Notes: generated by a model not told the origin, from the letters alone. 64,000 bases of DNA from Tridacna crocea (GCA_943736015.1 OX031060.1:24195231-24259230), one strand, 5' to 3'; shown: positions 9,060 to 20,706, counted from the first letter of the stretch. Translations and numbers: made by a program.

Positions 9060-12000
9060 TCCTGACCTTTACCTTTCAAGTGCAGTTACTAGGGCGAAGG
9101 CGAAGAAAGCCATTTTGACTGAAAATTAGTCTGATATTGACTTATCTGATTCCTTGTTGGGTCATCTATCTAAAAATGAAATTAACAGATCTATTTCACA
9201 AAACCCGTCTGAAAGTCAGATAAATTCTAAACACAATTCATCAGAACTGGATTACACACCTTCACCTTTAGTAAAAGAAGGCCATGATACAAGGTCAAGG
9301 TCAAAACTTAGTGAAGACCATCACAATGATCCAGAAATAGCACTATTATTTACAAAAAACAAACAAACTGAGTGAAAGTGATCCTTCACAGGAACCTGTC
9401 TATTTTTCTGTCTATTTCTATTTGCAAAATGGAATATTAATGAGGAAATGGCACCCTCCTGAAGTCTCTGTTGATGATGAGTAGGCTTTCAATAATCAGG
9501 TCATCATTCCTAAATCTTTTAAATCAGAAATATTGCTTCTCATGAAACACCTATGTCAGGTCATTTAGGTATCGATAAAACCTATGACAAAATTCTTCAC
9601 CATTTTCGTTGGCCTCGTCTAAAAGCAGATGTTACATATTAGATTATCGCAGGTCTTGTCATACTTGTTAAATGGCAGGCCAAGCCAATCAGGTCTGCAA
9701 TTGATGAATCTTTTAGCAGGATTATGATTGATTGTGTAGGTCCATTGCCAAAAAACTAAGGCTGGCAATGAGTACCTTTTGACTATTTTGTGTGCTTCCA
9801 TCCGTTTTCCAGAAGCAATACATTTAAGAAGTGTAAAATCTAAAATAATTGTGAAAGCTTTCGTGAAATTTTTCACTTTGTAAGACTTCGCAAATCTGTT
9901 CTATCTGATAGTTTTATGTCTAGCATTTTCCAACGAGTTGGAAATTAAACAGTATAGGTCATCTGCATATCATCCTGTAAGCCAATTGCCCTTGGTTACA
10001 CAAGATCAGACAAAATGTGATAAGGTCATATTGCTTTGACACATAAAAAAATTGGGATGAAGGTATATCCTTTTTACTCTTTGCAGTAAGGGAGTCTGTA
10101 CAGGAATCTCTTGGTTTTTAGTCCTTTAGAGCTAGTTTTTGGCCAGACAGTTAGTGGACCTTTAAAACTTTTAAGAGAAACATTTCTTTCACAAGAAGAT
10201 TCTCTTTTTCACTCTAGTGCGTATCTGACTTTAGAAACAGAATTCTTAAAACTTGTGAGGTTACAAAATCAAGTTTAGAGAATACCCAATGTAAAATGAA
10301 AGAAAGATATGATACTAAAGAAAGGAATTTTAAACCTGGAGATAAAGTTTTAGCTCTTCAACCAACTCCTGGTAGGCCTCAACAAGCAAGATATTTTGGC
10401 CCTTATTCTGTTGAAAAAAATATCAGTGACTAAGATTATGTGATAACAACTCCTGGCAGGCGAAAGCAAAAGGAATTATGTCATATAAATATGTTAAAAG
10501 AGTATACTGATAGGGATTATGCATATATTTCACCAATAAATGTAGTTTCCTCAGTCTCTCAAAATCAAAATCACATTAAAGATGAAGACAAAAATTGTGA
10601 AGGAAATTTAATGGACCCTATTTGTTCTAAACTTCAGAATTCTGACATTTTAAGAAATTAAGATTAAAAAAACGTTCACATTTAGATGATAATCAAAAAT
10701 GTGAATAATTGATTTATGAATATGAGCACCCGTTCCCTGATATTCCAACACAGACAGACACAGCATACCATGGTGTGGACATTGAAAATTCAAAACCAGT
10801 GAAACAAAATCCATATCAATGAGTTCAAAGAAAGTGAGGGATTCAAGTATGTATTGGACAATTACTTTTTTAGCCTGGCCTGTATTTTTGTACCAAAGCC
10901 AGATGGAACTTTTCGTATGTGCACTGACTACAGAAAAGTTAAAACAGTACTGTGACCAAGACTGATTTTTTCAGTGCAAGAGTAGATGAATGCATTGATA
11001 ATATTTGGTCATGAAAAGTACATTACCAAATTTGATGTTCTGGAAGGATTTTGGCGAATTCCTCTCACCGAAAGAGCTAAATAGATCTCTGCATTTGTAA
11101 CTCCTAGTGGACTTTATCAATACAACTTATGCCTTTTGGGATGAAAAACTCGCCGGCAACATTTTAACGTCTTATCAACAAGATAATATCTGGATTAGAC
11201 GACTGTAAGGCCTACATTGATGATGTATCATTCACAGCGATGATTGGGATGAACATTTAAAGACTATCAGAGATTTTTTTGACAGACTGAGTTAAGCGAA
11301 ATTAACAATTAACCTTGTTAAAAGTGAATTTTGTCATGCTAGTTTGACATTTTTGGATCATGTTGTTGGACAAGGACAGGTAAATCCCTTAGAAGCTAAA
11401 AGTAAAAGCTGTTTCTGATTTTTCTGTACTTGCATACAAAAGATGCCTTAGAAGCTAAAGTAAAAGCTGTTTCTGATTTTTCTGTACTTGCATACAAAAG
11501 ATGCCTTAGAAGCTAAAGTAAAAGTTATTTCTGATTTTTCTGTACTCGCATACAAAAGATGCCTTAGAAGCTAAAGTAAAAGTTATTTCTGATTTTTCTG
11601 TACTCGCATACAAAAGATTTCTTAGTATTGCTATTGACTACAGGAAATTCTGTGGTATTTTTCTGTCATTACTGAGCCACTGACAAGTCTTCTCAGCAAA
11701 TGCGAAAAAATATATAGAATGATGATTGTCAAAAAGCTTTCGATAAAGTAAAAGCTATACTAAAAAGTGAACCAGTTCTTTTAGCTTCTAATTTTAGAAA
11801 ATAATCTAAGTAGTAGATGCTTGTGATGCTGGTGAAGCTCGTGTTTTAACTTCAAGAAGATTGTAATGGTTTAGATTATCCAGTTAGTCATTTTTCTGTA
11901 AAGTTCAACAAACATCAGAAAAACTACTCAACAATAGAAAAAGAGTGTTTATCTCTCATTCTTGCTCATCAGCATTTCGATATGTATATATATGTCGTCT

Positions 12001-12250
12001 TCTCTTACATCCATCATTGTATATAGTTATTATAATCCTCTGAGTTTTATCCATCAAATGAGAAACAACGTTTACTGCGGTGGAGTCTGTTCTTACAAGA
12101 ATATAACATGGAAATTACACATAAAAGGCAGGGATAACATTATTCCTGATGCTTTGTCTAAAGTCCTACTTGTAAATAGTCAAAATTTGTCTTTATGTAA
12201 AATGTATTTTCATGTACAGTTAAGCGTAATGATATGTTTTATATTCTCAC
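9060..12250 (+). mobile_element. Fossil Ty3/gypsy-type pol region, Gmr1-like (INT before RT)
   Basis: Broken remnant of an LTR retrotransposon, kept as a fossil with many breaks (dozens). Recognisable protein pieces appear in this order: an integrase zone (about 9.4-10.5 kb, with pieces like KTYDKILHHFRWPRLKAD and the C-terminal LCHINMLKEYTDRDYAY), then the segment that normally precedes reverse transcriptase (about 10.7 kb, FPDIPTQTDTAYHGVD), reverse transcriptase (about 10.8-11.7 kb), and RNase H (about 11.8-12.2 kb, YSTIEKECLSLILAH and IKGRDNIIPDALSKV). Ordinary Ty3/gypsy elements have INT last; INT before RT is the pol order known for Gmr1-like elements. The RT half also holds a short local tandem amplification. 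No gag is recognised; the left side abuts a PalE repeat. Age: old, judged by the decay. Confidence is high for gypsy-type pol, moderate for the Gmr1 assignment. Confidence 0.8.
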
Positions 12251-12284
12251 AAAAGAAAGTTTTAATTCTGAAAACTTTCTTTTC

Positions 12285-12800
12285 CTCAGGAGGAGAAGAG
12301 TTATAAGAGAAATAGGATATACAGTTACCTGTTTTGAGAATATTCTAGAAACATAAAAAGAACAATAATTGTTTTTTTCATTGTGATTATTTTTAGAAAC
12401 AGTTTGTTGGTAAACAAGCTGTTTACCAATCCATGTTGAATTTTCCCAGCTGATATAAATAGGAGTTACATACTTCGTGAATTTGGACTTGAACTTAGAC
12501 TTGTGGCTTAGGGGATACAGAATTAGTGAAAAGTGTTGGGATATAGTAAGTTGGAATTGTTCTTTTTTATTATACATTTTGCTCATATCTATTTTCAAGC
12601 AAAAACTATTGTCAATATAGGATTTAGAAACCAGGAACTTCATAATTTTTGTAGTCTAAACCAAATTCTTAATTTTAAGGGAATTGTTTTATTTCTTATT
12701 CAAATATTAAAAATTCTCAAATTTTATTCAAACTTAACTCTTATGATACTCTTTTGCCTTTATTTATTGATCAATATTGTTAATTGTTAAAGGTATGTTG
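12285..12800 (+). repeat. Possible 3' LTR remnant of the Gmr1-like fossil
   Basis: Just after the RNase H zone there is a purine-rich stretch (AGGAGGAGAAG near 12289) of the type that precedes a 3' LTR, followed by about 500 bp with a TATA-like GATATAAATAG near 12450. No second copy is visible in the window, so the LTR call rests on position and composition only. Confidence 0.25.
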
Positions 12801-13770
12801 CTGGTTTTCTTTCTCGTTACGCTAAGCTCGTAACAACGTATTTTTATGAGTCTTGTAGTCGACTAAATTTTGGAAAATATTGTGGCCAGAAAAAGAAACT
12901 GCTCCTACTGAACAAATCTTTATCTGAGAGCAATACGTTATAGAAAAAATATAAAATCTTGATGTATTTAACGTATATTATAATTCCCATAAGTGTATTC
13001 AACGCTGTCAATTGCAAAGGCATGAAAAGTCCTATTTATAAAGTAACTTGTAAATCTCTCCTATGACTTTACGGGCCAACTTTTTACTGCTCAAGATTAC
13101 CGATATTTCGGTGACGGTTATCCGTTTTGCATTTCCGGTAGAACGAATTACCGATAGCAGTCCGGATACAGAACCCTGTTCCCGACATCGACTTTTTAAC
13201 CCAAGCGGAAGTAGCAAACTGCAAATTGGGCACCCTTTTTTCGATATAACATGAAAAGTAGAGAAAAGGAAGTTTTTGCCTTTGAATTTATGAAATATTG
13301 GTCAACTTTTCAAAGTTTACCTAGGATTATCGAAATTACTGATGTCTCCACTTCGATTTCGTCAACCCAGGGTGTTTACCTAAAAGTCGAAATAAGTGAG
13401 GTCTAATTTTGATTTCCCTTTTACAGATTTAACAGAATTTGACGAGTTCCAAATTTAGATATTTATTATCTACTAGTATTTTCAGATTTTTACTCTCTAA
13501 AAGTATTTAAATGTACTTTAAACTTTTGTTCAGAAAATTATTTATTTAAAACCTCAATGAAGACTGTAAATTTTCATTTGTAAGAAGACGCCTGTAAGGT
13601 TGAAACACAAATTGGAATACATACGTGTACGCAGAAAATACAAAAGCTTTTCGTTTTTTTCTGAATATTTTCCCGCAAAATTTCCTTTACTGTATGTCAC
13701 GATATAGCCTTTATTGCATAACAATAACGAGGTAAAGTCTAAGACTTACATAGCTGCGGAATTACAGAGT
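12800..13770. other. Non-coding stretch, nothing recognised
   Basis: Two 60-odd-codon frames overlap on opposite strands at 13032-13254 without any recognisable feature. Confidence 0.45.
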
Positions 13771-13774
13771 GAAA

Positions 13775-13775
13775 C

Positions 13776-13808
<33 letters not shown>

Positions 13809-13811
13809 GAA
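13775..13811. repeat. (CAGA)n microsatellite
   Basis: Tandem CAGA followed by scattered GACAGACAGACG remnants to about 13890. Confidence 0.9.
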
Positions 13812-14224
13812 ATAAAGCCGGCGGACAGAGGGACGGGCGCACTGATGGATACATGATTTGACAGACAGACGAACATATTGCAGGACGGACGGACTAGTGC
13901 CACAAGTTTTACATCAAATTGCAAGTGTAAACACTAAAGTAGATCTAGTGTGGAGCACAGGAAGCGATGAATGAGCAAATCATTTGCCTATGATTTTATC
14001 ATTTACGTTCAACAGTCACAAAATGCCATTTGCAGTTACATCTGCAGGTTTTATCTAGTAAAACGAATGGAGTTAAGGATAAAACAGTATTGTAAAAAAC
14101 GAAATGCAAGAGACAGCCGACAATATTCACACATCATTACACGCACATAAAGCAGCTGCTGAGACGAACATCTTAGGAGTTCAAACATCCCTTTACCAAA
14201 CAGTGCGGAGTTTTAATGAAATTG

Positions 14225-14350
14225 TGATAAACATATTTTGGTTACCAGCATTTTCTCCTTTTTCCACAATGCCCACTGCTCTGTCAGTGACAAATCTAAT
14301 TACCTGAGCTGAATCTTCTTTGTTGTCTGCGGGTGCTTTTAAATATGACA
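14225..14350 (+). mobile_element. HpA right half
   Basis: GGTTACCAGCATTTTCTCC, then a diverged flank with GTTGTCTGCGGGTGCTTTT. The left hairpin arm is lost. Confidence 0.75.
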
Positions 14351-14439
14351 CATCTAATTTTTTTTTGGTCTGATAATGTGTTAACCATGCATAGCTTGCC
14401 AAGAAATGTTTACTTATACAGTGTAGATTTATATTAGAC

Positions 14440-14490
14440 AACACAAAGTATACCGTCTGATCTTGTTTCTACACTGTCAGATACGTTGTC
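14440..14490. mobile_element. HpB half hairpin
   Basis: CCGTCTGATCTTG followed by TCTACACTGTC. Confidence 0.5.
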
Positions 14491-14579
14491 GAGATATTCT
14501 AATCTCATTTTCAAAACTGGTTATATTTGGATTCATATTTAATTGAAAGATTAAAAAAAAGTGTAAATTTCACTAATTG

Positions 14580-14690
14580 AGCGCTTAACTCGTCTGATGC
14601 CAAGAAATTTTTGGGGACAGTGTAGGACCAGACCAGATTGCACAGATCGTGCAGTCTGATATTGGATCCTATACCGTTCAATACTTAATG
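14580..14690. mobile_element. HpB hairpin with 5' flank
   Basis: GAGCGCTTAACTCG leads to GGGGACAGTGTAGGACC, GATTGCACAGATCGTGCAG and GGATCCTATACCG. Confidence 0.7.
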
Positions 14691-14745
14691 CTTATATATG
14701 ACTATATAGAGAATCTGCCTTTGTATTTACCGTGCAAACTATACT

Positions 14746-14974
14746 TTAACTCATTACCAAACAACAATATTTTAGACTGGTCCAAATTAAAAGCATTTGC
14801 AGACAACAAAATAAAAGTGACTGAAAATTTGAAATTTGTTTTGTGAAGGGTAGAAAACATTGTGGGAAAAGGAGAAAATGCTGGTTACCAGCATTTTCTC
14901 CTTTTCCCACAATGTTTTCTAAAGGCTTCTTTCTCAGGGTCATTAAAAGCAGGGATTGTGTGGTAATGGGTTAA
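14746..14974 (-). mobile_element. HpA MITE, complete reference copy
   Basis: 229 bp with TTAA at both ends, then CTCATTACCAAAC at the left and TGTGGTAATGGG at the right as terminal inverted repeats. The palindrome 14853-14919 has fully complementary 31-nt arms around GGTTACC. Flanks are not mirror images: one carries GCATTTGCAGAC, the other AAAGGCTTCTTTCTC. No ORF. TTAA plus CCC...GGG ends are those of piggyBac-type elements. Confidence 0.95.
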
Positions 14975-14979
14975 GACTT

Positions 14980-15232
14980 TTAAAACCCTTTAGTCTACCA
15001 CACAATCCCGAAAATTTATAACAGCCCCCCCCCCCCACACACACACAAAGTAGTATTGAAAACATTGCAAGAAAAGAAAAAGATGCTGGTAACAAGCTTT
15101 TTCGATCTTTCGCACCGTGGATGCTTTATAAGAGTTTCAAAATTTAATGATGTAGGCGAAATTCAATTTGTAATCCACAAATACTTTCAGTTTTGACCAG
15201 TCATAAATTCTGTCGTCAAGTGAAGTAGTTAA
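14980..15232 (+). mobile_element. HpA MITE, diverged, with poly-C/AC tract
   Basis: Starts TTAAAACCCTTTAG, holds a C13 plus CA run at 15017-15046, and ends GTCGTCAAGTGAAGTAG then TTAA. The hairpin is degraded. Confidence 0.75.
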
Positions 15233-15239
15233 AAAACGC

Positions 15240-16305
15240 CTTCTTTTATTAATCCTGTAGCGAAAGAGTTAAAGATGAAATAAAAGAAATATTGCAATAA
15301 TGTCTTATTGAACTTGCAAGTCCAACAACTGTAAAATAATGAATGCACGAATTTCTTTTGAAGTATTTCTCACTTTATTGCGGCCATGAAGTCATAAAGA
15401 CTTCAATACGATTGCATCATCGAGAAAGCAACAATCTTTGTCAAAGTAATAGTGAGGAACTGGGCGGGAACAGTCTGCTATATTGCACAATAGATACGAT
15501 TTAGATTTAAGTTTTACCTCTTTGATATAGAACTTTCACCCTTTACTCCACAGTCCCTTGATTTTTTTTTTCCGATTGTGATGAAGGCTCTCGGAAACAA
15601 ACTCGGCCTATCCCGTACCTACATCTAATCTCGTTTGTTAAACGGTCGTTTCCATTTGAACTGCCATTCACGGGATCTTGCACATGGCGTTGCCACTGTC
15701 AGCCGTTTAGCAACAACACAAATCAAAATACTGATAGTACTGAAGGCCAGGAAATTGAGGATACGAAACAACACATGAGGTCAATTTTAATTAATACAAA
15801 CAGGTAGACGGACAGGGATACAAGCGGATTCCACTAAGCCCCTGGAATTCTTGGTTTTATCATGAAATTTTGAACTGATACTAGAAAGCACCAGCCAGAA
15901 ACTGATTAAGCCAGAGCTAGGCATGTGCTCACAGTTATGCGGTGCTTGATGATGACTTAGAATACTTAGTAATTTGTCGTGCTTGTAAACAATCCCAAGT
16001 CAAAATTGAACCGTATTCAATCGGTGCAATGCCAACTATGGTTATCTAAATTTTCTGAGACATGTGATGTCTTGTAGTCCTGAATGACGTTATTTTTTAC
16101 ATTTATGATGCAAGAACATATTTATTTTTGTTGATTTCAATGAAAATACATGTAAGATAGATATCAATGTAAAATGTGATGAATAATAAAGATTGGAGTG
16201 ATATAGCAGTTGGTCATGTCTCTACCTTCCACAAGTCGACGAAATTTTGAACTGGTATTATTTGAAGGAAGTTGTAGATAAAAATCCAAATTATATAGTT
16301 CTTCG
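15240..16305. other. Non-coding stretch, nothing recognised
   Basis: No convincing ORF or repeat seen. Confidence 0.45.
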
Positions 16306-16309
16306 TGTA

Positions 16310-16435
16310 TATTGAAAAGTAAGATTTTGGGGAAATTGGGAGGAATTGCTTGTTACAAGCGAATTCTCTTTTAGCCAAAATATTTTCTCAACAAAATACT
16401 GTGAAAAGGTTGGATTGTTTTGGGAAAATGATTAG
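16310..16435 (-). mobile_element. HpA fragment, worn
   Basis: GAATTGCTTGTTACAAGCGA hairpin centre with TATTTTCTCAACAAAATAC flank. Confidence 0.6.
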
Positions 16436-16574
16436 GCTCGGTTTTCCTATTTTACTTGCCTATTTTACGGACAAGTCACAGTGACTTGAGCTTCGATACT
16501 TATATCTACATAATATAAAAGGACGTTAATCCTAATTCATAATCGTTGTCCAAGGACAACTTGTGTCAAGCCCG

Positions 16575-16870
16575 CAAACACTTGACTCTCAAGCTTGACC
16601 TAGACCCTGGACCTGAATAAATGTTTCAAATGAAACTTCTACTCATGATGGAGAACAATGCATTATGCTAATTTATATCGGAATCTATCCAAAAATGTAT
16701 GGTTCGGGCGAAAAATTGGCCTTCAATGGGGCCTTGATCTTGAACCTACTTGAACAGATGTTTCAAATGGCACATCTAACCGTGATGGAGGTCCATTGTG
16801 CCAAATTATTTTGAAATCCATCCACAATTGTAGAAGTTATGGACCGGAAATATTCGGATGCACACAAGCC
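16575..16870. repeat. Two tandem copies of a ~130-bp dispersed repeat
   Basis: Both units contain GTTTCAAATG, then TGATGGAG, then CATCCA and the second ends AGTTATGGACCGGA. Similar units are common in bivalve genomes (recalled, not searched). Confidence 0.7.
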
Positions 16871-17269
16871 CTAGTGAACACTAGAAATATGTGTGTCAGA
16901 GACACAGAAGCCCCTGCTAAATGGTATTGGTCACAGGTATCTGATATGACACTAGTAGAGAGAGAGAGAGAAAAAAAATACATTAAATGACAAGCGAACG
17001 ACTACAGAAAAAAATTATAAGCATTTATTTGGTTTCAAATCAAAGTCAATCAAAGACATTTTTAAGAATCACACAGGTGTAATCTATTTGTGACAGGTGT
17101 AAAAGGTGTGAAATACATCCTATCAGTGTGAAATAGGCAATATAAACAATGACAAAACTACCAAATAACTCTTGGATAAAGGTATCTAATACACATAATG
17201 TACATACTAAAGAAAACGAAATTTCAAAAATATTTTTATAGACAACTTGATTAACGATATGGATGAAAT

Positions 17270-17490
17270 CTGATGTTGGGGTCGATTTTTCTAAAATTTT
17301 ATTTGGGGACGATTTCACCAAAGAAATGGTCTCCAGGGGACGATTTCTCCAGAGTGATGAACATAACACGGGCCAACCAGTTTGGGGACGATTTCTCCAG
17401 GGGCCGATTTCTCCAGCATTCCGCTGAAGTACCCTAGATTTAGTCTATATACATAAGAAAAAGTGATAAACATAACACGGGCCAATATTC
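17270..17490. repeat. Short repeats around GGGGACGATTTCTCC
   Basis: GGGGACGATTT occurs several times at 17299-17410, and AACATAACACGGGCCAA occurs at about 17360 and 17469. Confidence 0.7.
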
Positions 17491-17980
17491 TATACGTAGT
17501 TTGCTTTATTCACAATCGCATTTTAGCGGAGACGCATTTTGTGACACACATGTTCTGAAAATGTCAACACAACGTTATAGACAAACTCCGAGCAGAGTCG
17601 TCGTTCGTTAATCTCACCATACCTGAATATTACCGGAGTGCAAGAGAGAGCGTTATAGATATTAACCGTATATAGCGCGTAGGAATACACAACTGCTGGA
17701 TAAACTAAGTTCATTAGGTTACGCCTTTATTAGGTCAGTGTTAATGACAAAAACGGGATAAAAAACACACACTCGTCAGTTATTAACGGATTGTAATATC
17801 CTTGCAATTCCATGGCGTTTTGCAGATGAAAGCTTTGAGGAAAGGAAAGCATTCACACCGTGTGATAAGCAATATCTGTATATACTTGGGAAACTAGTTG
17901 TTTTTGCGGACTCAGCGATATAGAGTGGACACACCAACCAACATTTTTGTCTGAATAGACAGCTTACGATCCCTATAGGC
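17490..17980. other. Non-coding stretch, nothing recognised
   Basis: Small minus-strand frames without recognisable features. Confidence 0.45.
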
Positions 17981-17982
17981 AA

Positions 17983-18032
17983 GGGAATCCCTTGAGAGGG
18001 ATTCCCTGGAATCCCTTGAGAGGGATTCCCTG
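17983..18032. repeat. Tandem pair of a 25-bp palindrome
   Basis: AGGGAATCCC, TTGAGAGGGATTCCCT, repeated twice; each unit is itself self-complementary. Confidence 0.85.
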
Positions 18033-18438
18033 GCCTAAAAACCTCGATATAATTATTTACACCTAACTATCTGTCGATGAAAACGTCAATCGCAATTGAT
18101 AATCCACGTTAAAAAATGAAAGTACAAACTGGCTGTCATCTGAAATGAAGTCAGAAAGATTTCGATAGAAAATTCAGACTCGGAGTTTTATTTTTTTACG
18201 AGGAGCAGTGCAGTTTTCAAGACTGTAAACTGGCGTATTTTCGGCGATGAAATGTGCCGTTTTGGTGCATATCAATCCACCAGATACAGTGGAGGGATTT
18301 GATGGCTCCCATCACTTGAAGGATGCCAAATGATTGTCTACCCCCAGAACGGACATTCTTTTCAGCGTGTTTTTTTAAGGGCTGTTTTGTTGTAGACAAA
18401 ATTGCACAACAATGCGTTCGGTTGAGATGGAGGTATTT

Positions 18439-18624
18439 TTAACCCTTAGCAATATAATACCAACTATTAACGACCCTGGAAAAGAGTCTTTTGAAAACAT
18501 TGTGGGAAAAGGAGAAAATGCTGGTTACAAGCATTTTGAAAACATTTTTCCTTTTCCCACAATATTTTCAAAAGGCTTCTTCCTCCGTGGTGTTAAAAGT
18601 CGTCATTATGTGGTAAAGGGTTAA
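18439..18624. mobile_element. HpA variant, symmetric over its whole length
   Basis: TTAA at both ends. The left flank ACGACCCTGGAAAAGAG is mirrored by a right flank ending in GTGGTGTTAAAAGTCG, so this copy is built of one HpA half and its inverse; the normal second flank is absent. Confidence 0.8.
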
Positions 18625-18712
18625 AGGGTATGGTCTCATGGGACAAAGCGTTTGTTGCAACCGGTTGCGATAAAATTGCGACCATCTTCACAACGAAGAA
18701 TGTGCATTTATT

Positions 18713-18941
18713 TTAACCCTTTACCACATGACAAAATTTGAGACCCTTCTAAATTAAAAGCATTTGCAGATGACAGTTTCAATGTTGCTCAGATGGAGCA
18801 ATTTTTCTTTGATCAGGTAGAAAACATTGTGGGAAAAGGAGAAAATGCTGGTTACCAGCATTTTCTCCTTTTCCCACAATGTTTTCAAAAGGCTTCTTTC
18901 CTAGGGGTGTCAAAAGGCGGCACTGTGTGGTAAAGGGTTAA
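18713..18941 (-). mobile_element. HpA MITE, complete
   Basis: TTAACCCTTTACCAC to GTGTGGTAAAGGG then TTAA, perfect hairpin. The flank has GCTCAGATGG in place of the usual AAAGTGACTG. Confidence 0.93.
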
Positions 18942-19203
18942 AGGGAAGTCTGTAAAGCAATTGAAACATAATAGATTAAATAAAGGCCCGACCCCAACTG
19001 TTATAATAGATTTGACCCCTGTAACCCGGGACGATTTTTTAGCAGAGATAATACGGTGCACATTCCTTATTTATCTCGAACAAGTCTACGAGGTGAAAAA
19101 ATATTCGTTCTTTTTTTGACACCCAGCTTGCACAGATAAAATGCTAATCTTACCTCACGGCATGATAAAATGTTTCTCTTTATTAATCCTTATCTTACTA
19201 AAT

Positions 19204-19435
19204 AAGTTCACCCATTCACAAACAATCCCTGGTTTTTACGATGCTGGGAAAGAATGCTTTTGAAAACATTGTGGGAAAAGGAGAAAATGCTGTTAACCAG
19301 CATTTTCTCCTCTTCCCACAATGTTTTCTACCCTTTCATAGACAAAATTCATCATTTGTATTACATTTATTTTGTCCTCTGCAAATGCTTTCATTTTGGT
19401 CTAGTCTAAAATTTTGTTGTTTTGGAAAGGGTTAA
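19204..19435 (+). mobile_element. HpA MITE, complete
   Basis: Near-perfect hairpin with GTTAACC centre; ends GGAAAGGG then TTAA. Confidence 0.9.
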
Positions 19436-19519
19436 TAAAACTTTCAAGGCAACAGTAAAAAAGACAATAAATGACAATTCAAACTCATTTTTTTTTGGGG
19501 GGGGGCATATATGTTCATA

Positions 19520-19624
19520 TTAAACAGTGTAGATCAAAGATCAGACTGCACGTTTTGTGCAGTCCGATCTTGATCTACACTGTCCTCAAAAGGCTAGCGA
19601 GTCACGCTTAGCAGCCTAAAGGGT
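19520..19624 (-). mobile_element. HpB MITE, right part
   Basis: ACAGTGTAGATC hairpin with TTTTGTGC centre, then CGCTTAGCAGCCTAAAGGG and TTGA. Confidence 0.75.
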
Positions 19625-19853
19625 TGATAGAAAAGCAAAAACTTTGCCCAACGACGAAATTCTATTTCTGTCCATATTGAAAGCATTTGCAGACCACAAA
19701 TAAATACTGCTCTGATGACAGAATGTGTCAATGAAAGGTTTGTTACAATCGTGGGAAAAGGTGGAAATGCTGTTTGATGGCATTTTCTCCTTTTCCTGCA
19801 ATCTTTTCTTAAATCTTCTTCTCCAGGATCGTTAAAAGTTTGGTTTGTTTGGC
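19625..19853 (-). mobile_element. HpA MITE, end replaced by a LINE tail
   Basis: CCCAACGACGAAATTC, TGAAAGCATTTGCAGACC, worn hairpin, then TTTGTTTGGCA runs straight into the TAGACA repeat where GGTAAAGGGTTAA is expected. Confidence 0.8.
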
Positions 19854-20290
19854 ATAGACATAGACATAGACATAGACATACTTTATTACGTATACATATA
19901 CATGTATCTTGTAACATTATATATGATTTTACCATACCTGTGGTCATGTGATGTGTACAATAACAACCCCATAGAATATAACAAAAGCCAATTTCTTCCG
20001 TTTAACAAAAATACTGAGAAAAAAAAGGAGATAGTACTTATACGATAATTAATGAGTAACCCAAACTTGTATAGTACATAGAGATCACACCTTGAGGGGG
20101 TGGTCGCTGAGCGTGAAATGGACACTACAATTTGTCATTTTGAACTTTACCTTAGAAAATATCTGAAATAATGGAACAGAATAAGGATAGGATGGAGAAC
20201 GAGACATAGAATTGCTCGAAAATAGCGCTGAGCAAGACAAATACAATACATAATATAAAACGACGTACAACATTCCGTTGCTAGCTTATA
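19853..20290 (-). mobile_element. 5'-truncated LINE end with (TAGACA)n tail
   Basis: On the minus strand the sequence ends AATAAAGTATG and then TCTATG repeated about four times, the form of a LINE 3' end with a short-repeat tail. It lies inside the end of an HpA copy. No RT frame remains. Confidence 0.55.
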
Positions 20291-20472
20291 GGCACTAGTC
20301 AAATCACTCAATTTGAAACAGTGCATTTTTTAAAGGTTTCGCAATGAAACATACAGCTTAGAAAGGTACGAAATTTAAAACAGTGTGGGGTAGGACAAAT
20401 AAAATGTGTAATATCTGACATCCTGCAGCGATCCGTTGCTAGTTTAGAGATACTAAAACTTACAATTAATAC

Positions 20473-20706
20473 TTAAACCCTGGGCTGCTATACGTGACTT
20501 CAGGACCTTAGTGGCACTGTAGATCAAGACCAGAAAGCACAAAATGTGCAATCTGATCTTGGATCCACATTGCCAGATAAGATGTTTCCCATTAGAATAT
20601 CTTTGAAAAAAAGAAAAAAAAAAAGAAAAAAAAAGAACAGTGTGATTATTACTATCGTCTTGACAGTTTGATTTCACTTATTTATTTAGCAGGCCAAGGC
20701 TTATAA
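20473..20706 (+). mobile_element. HpB MITE, near complete
   Basis: TTAAACCCTGGGCTGCTA start, hairpin at about 20514-20577, ACTATCG and TTCACTTATTTA as in the copy at 376. Confidence 0.8.

Noticed and set aside
14853-14919. Hairpins considered as bacterial-type terminators.
   Set aside because: The sequence is eukaryotic and the hairpins sit at the centre of TTAA-flanked elements, not after genes.
17046-17369. 107-codon minus frame with hydrophobic stretches.
   Set aside because: It overlaps short local repeats (GGGGACGATTT) and has no recognisable domain.
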